A stretch of DNA of 64,000 bases from Bifidobacterium sp. (GTDB lineage Bacteria; Actinomycetota; Actinomycetes; Actinomycetales; Bifidobacteriaceae). The position numbers and the translations under genes were made by a program. The notes beneath the pieces are model-generated. The model was not told the origin of the DNA and ran no database searches. It was given only the letters and a program-made list of their open reading frames with translations. The stretch covers positions 1,240,001 to 1,304,000 of the forward strand of contig NZ_JALCLM010000001.1 of the NCBI RefSeq assembly GCF_022647885.1, given 5' to 3'. Within the stretch, counting starts at the first letter, position 1. Each line of letters begins with the position of its first letter. Below are positions 63,330 through 64,000 of the stretch, piece after piece.

Positions 63330-64000
63330 CCTATCAGACGAAGGACAGCATGGATAGCGAAGTTCAAGCAAATGATATCGATCGTGAGGATCTTCCAACC
63401 TTAGTCATCGATACCTCTTTCGGTTCTACCGTTGGTATTGTCGGTCATCAGGCAATTATCGAAAGCGATTCGAGATCTCATGTCGAAAAGCTTCAACCGA
63501 ACATTGCACGAGCTACTCGTGAGGCTGGTATAGACCCTCATCAGATAGCTCGCATTATTGTTGGCACAGGTCCTGCGCCGTTTACCGGATTGCGGGCAGG
63601 AATCGTCGCTGCGAAAGCACTGGCTTATGCAAATGGAGCAGAGCTCATCGGCCAAAACATTCTTGAGGTTCAACATCAGTGGATGAAACAGATACATCAA
63701 TGCGACCAAGCGGCATCAGATTCTGCGAATACAGCATCGTTGCATGCAACGTTGGCAGTTAACGATGCTCGACGTCATCAATTGTATTATGCCTTGTATA
63801 TTGGTGAAGATGAATTACTGCCAATGGATATAGATTTTCCTGAAGCTATCGTCACACATGTCAGTGATTGTTTAACTGCCGCTCAGACGACGTACGGAAA
63901 ACAGATTGACTTAGATATCGTTGGTCATGGTGCAGGCAGATATATGCAAGAGTGGTCCAGATTTCCTCAGCTTCAATCGCTAGACCAGGTGTCTCATGAC
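63326..64000 (+). CDS. tsaB: tRNA threonylcarbamoyladenosine biosynthesis protein TsaB (truncated by window edge)
   Basis: The frame begins at ATG 63326, overlapping the tsaE stop, and is open to the window end (225 codons). After a ~25-residue acidic N-terminus comes LPTLVIDTSFGSTVGIVG, then SHVEKLQPNIARATREAG and VGTGPAPFTGLRAGIVAAKA, the ASKHA-fold motifs of TsaB, the dimer partner of TsaD in t6A synthesis. DARRHQLYYALY is also a TsaB feature. The remaining C-terminus lies outside the window; rimI and tsaD would be expected to follow. Confidence 0.92.
   Translation, partial: MTYQTKDSMDSEVQANDIDREDLPTLVIDTSFGSTVGIVGHQAIIESDSRSHVEKLQPNIARATREAGIDPHQIARIIVGTGPAPFTGLRAGIVAAKALAYANGAELIGQNILEVQHQWMKQIHQCDQAASDSANTASLHATLAVNDARRHQLYYALYIGEDELLPMDIDFPEAIVTHVSDCLTAAQTTYGKQIDLDIVGHGAGRYMQEWSRFPQLQSLDQVSHD

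Overview
The window reads as chromosomal DNA of a Bifidobacteriaceae member (Bifidobacterium or a close relative such as the Alloscardovia/Bombiscardovia type lineages; the exact genus cannot be fixed from sequence alone). The reasons are the actinobacterial gene order argB-D-F-R-G-H followed by tyrS / TPR protein / HAD phosphatase / small protein / tlyA / nadK / recN (the same order as Rv1689-Rv1696 of Mycobacterium tuberculosis), a gluABCD-type amino-acid ABC transporter, Prs, GlmU and LeuS sequences of bifidobacterial type, and a base composition that looks close to balanced (estimated by eye, not computed). Almost everything is on the + strand; thrC, a small hydrolase, a LacI regulator and tRNA-Ala are on the - strand.

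Layout. 1-6.2 kb: 3' part of argB and the rest of the arginine biosynthesis cluster with its repressor argR. 6.3-15.9 kb: a flavin-oxidoreductase-fold protein, tyrS, a protein with a very long Arg/Ser/Gly-rich repetitive N-terminus and a TPR-like C-terminus, a NagD-type phosphatase, tlyA, nadK, recN. 15.9-18.5 kb: a TPP riboswitch and a thiamine salvage set (thiD, HAD phosphatase, tenA). 18.5-25.4 kb: an accessory cell-surface locus: AT-rich promoter region, a G10 homopolymer, a TM-anchored protein, a small secreted protein, a 1399-residue secreted protein with three homologous modules, and an LAxTG-anchored protein. 25.5-26.8 kb: a RelA/SpoT-domain (toxSAS-like) gene overlapping a 77-residue partner, inserted between two copies of the 3' end of the LAxTG gene. 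27.2-34.9 kb: cysK, metB, thrC, glyA, proA and a hypothetical gene. 34.9-41.7 kb: nadD, prs, tRNA-Gln, a second NagD-type phosphatase, glmU, rsfS, a phosphoglycerate-mutase-family gene and a Ser-rich membrane protein. 42-47.7 kb: tRNA-Ala, a small hydrolase, and a LacI regulator divergent from a sugar MFS transporter followed by a GH13 alpha-glucosidase. 48.2-64 kb: 2-hydroxyacid dehydrogenase, DUF1287 protein, CorA, gluABCD-type transporter, leuS, comEA-comEC-holA, tsaE and the 5' part of tsaB.

Dispersed between these genes are palindromic elements: four copies of a roughly 117-129 bp element with 17-bp terminal inverted repeats (TCGTTTGTGTAGGGATT), and two copies of a roughly 75 bp element with 25-27 bp inverted repeats. 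The parts most worth a second look are the surface locus with its G10 tract and shared C-terminal domain, the inserted toxSAS-like pair with its target duplication, and the two palindrome families.
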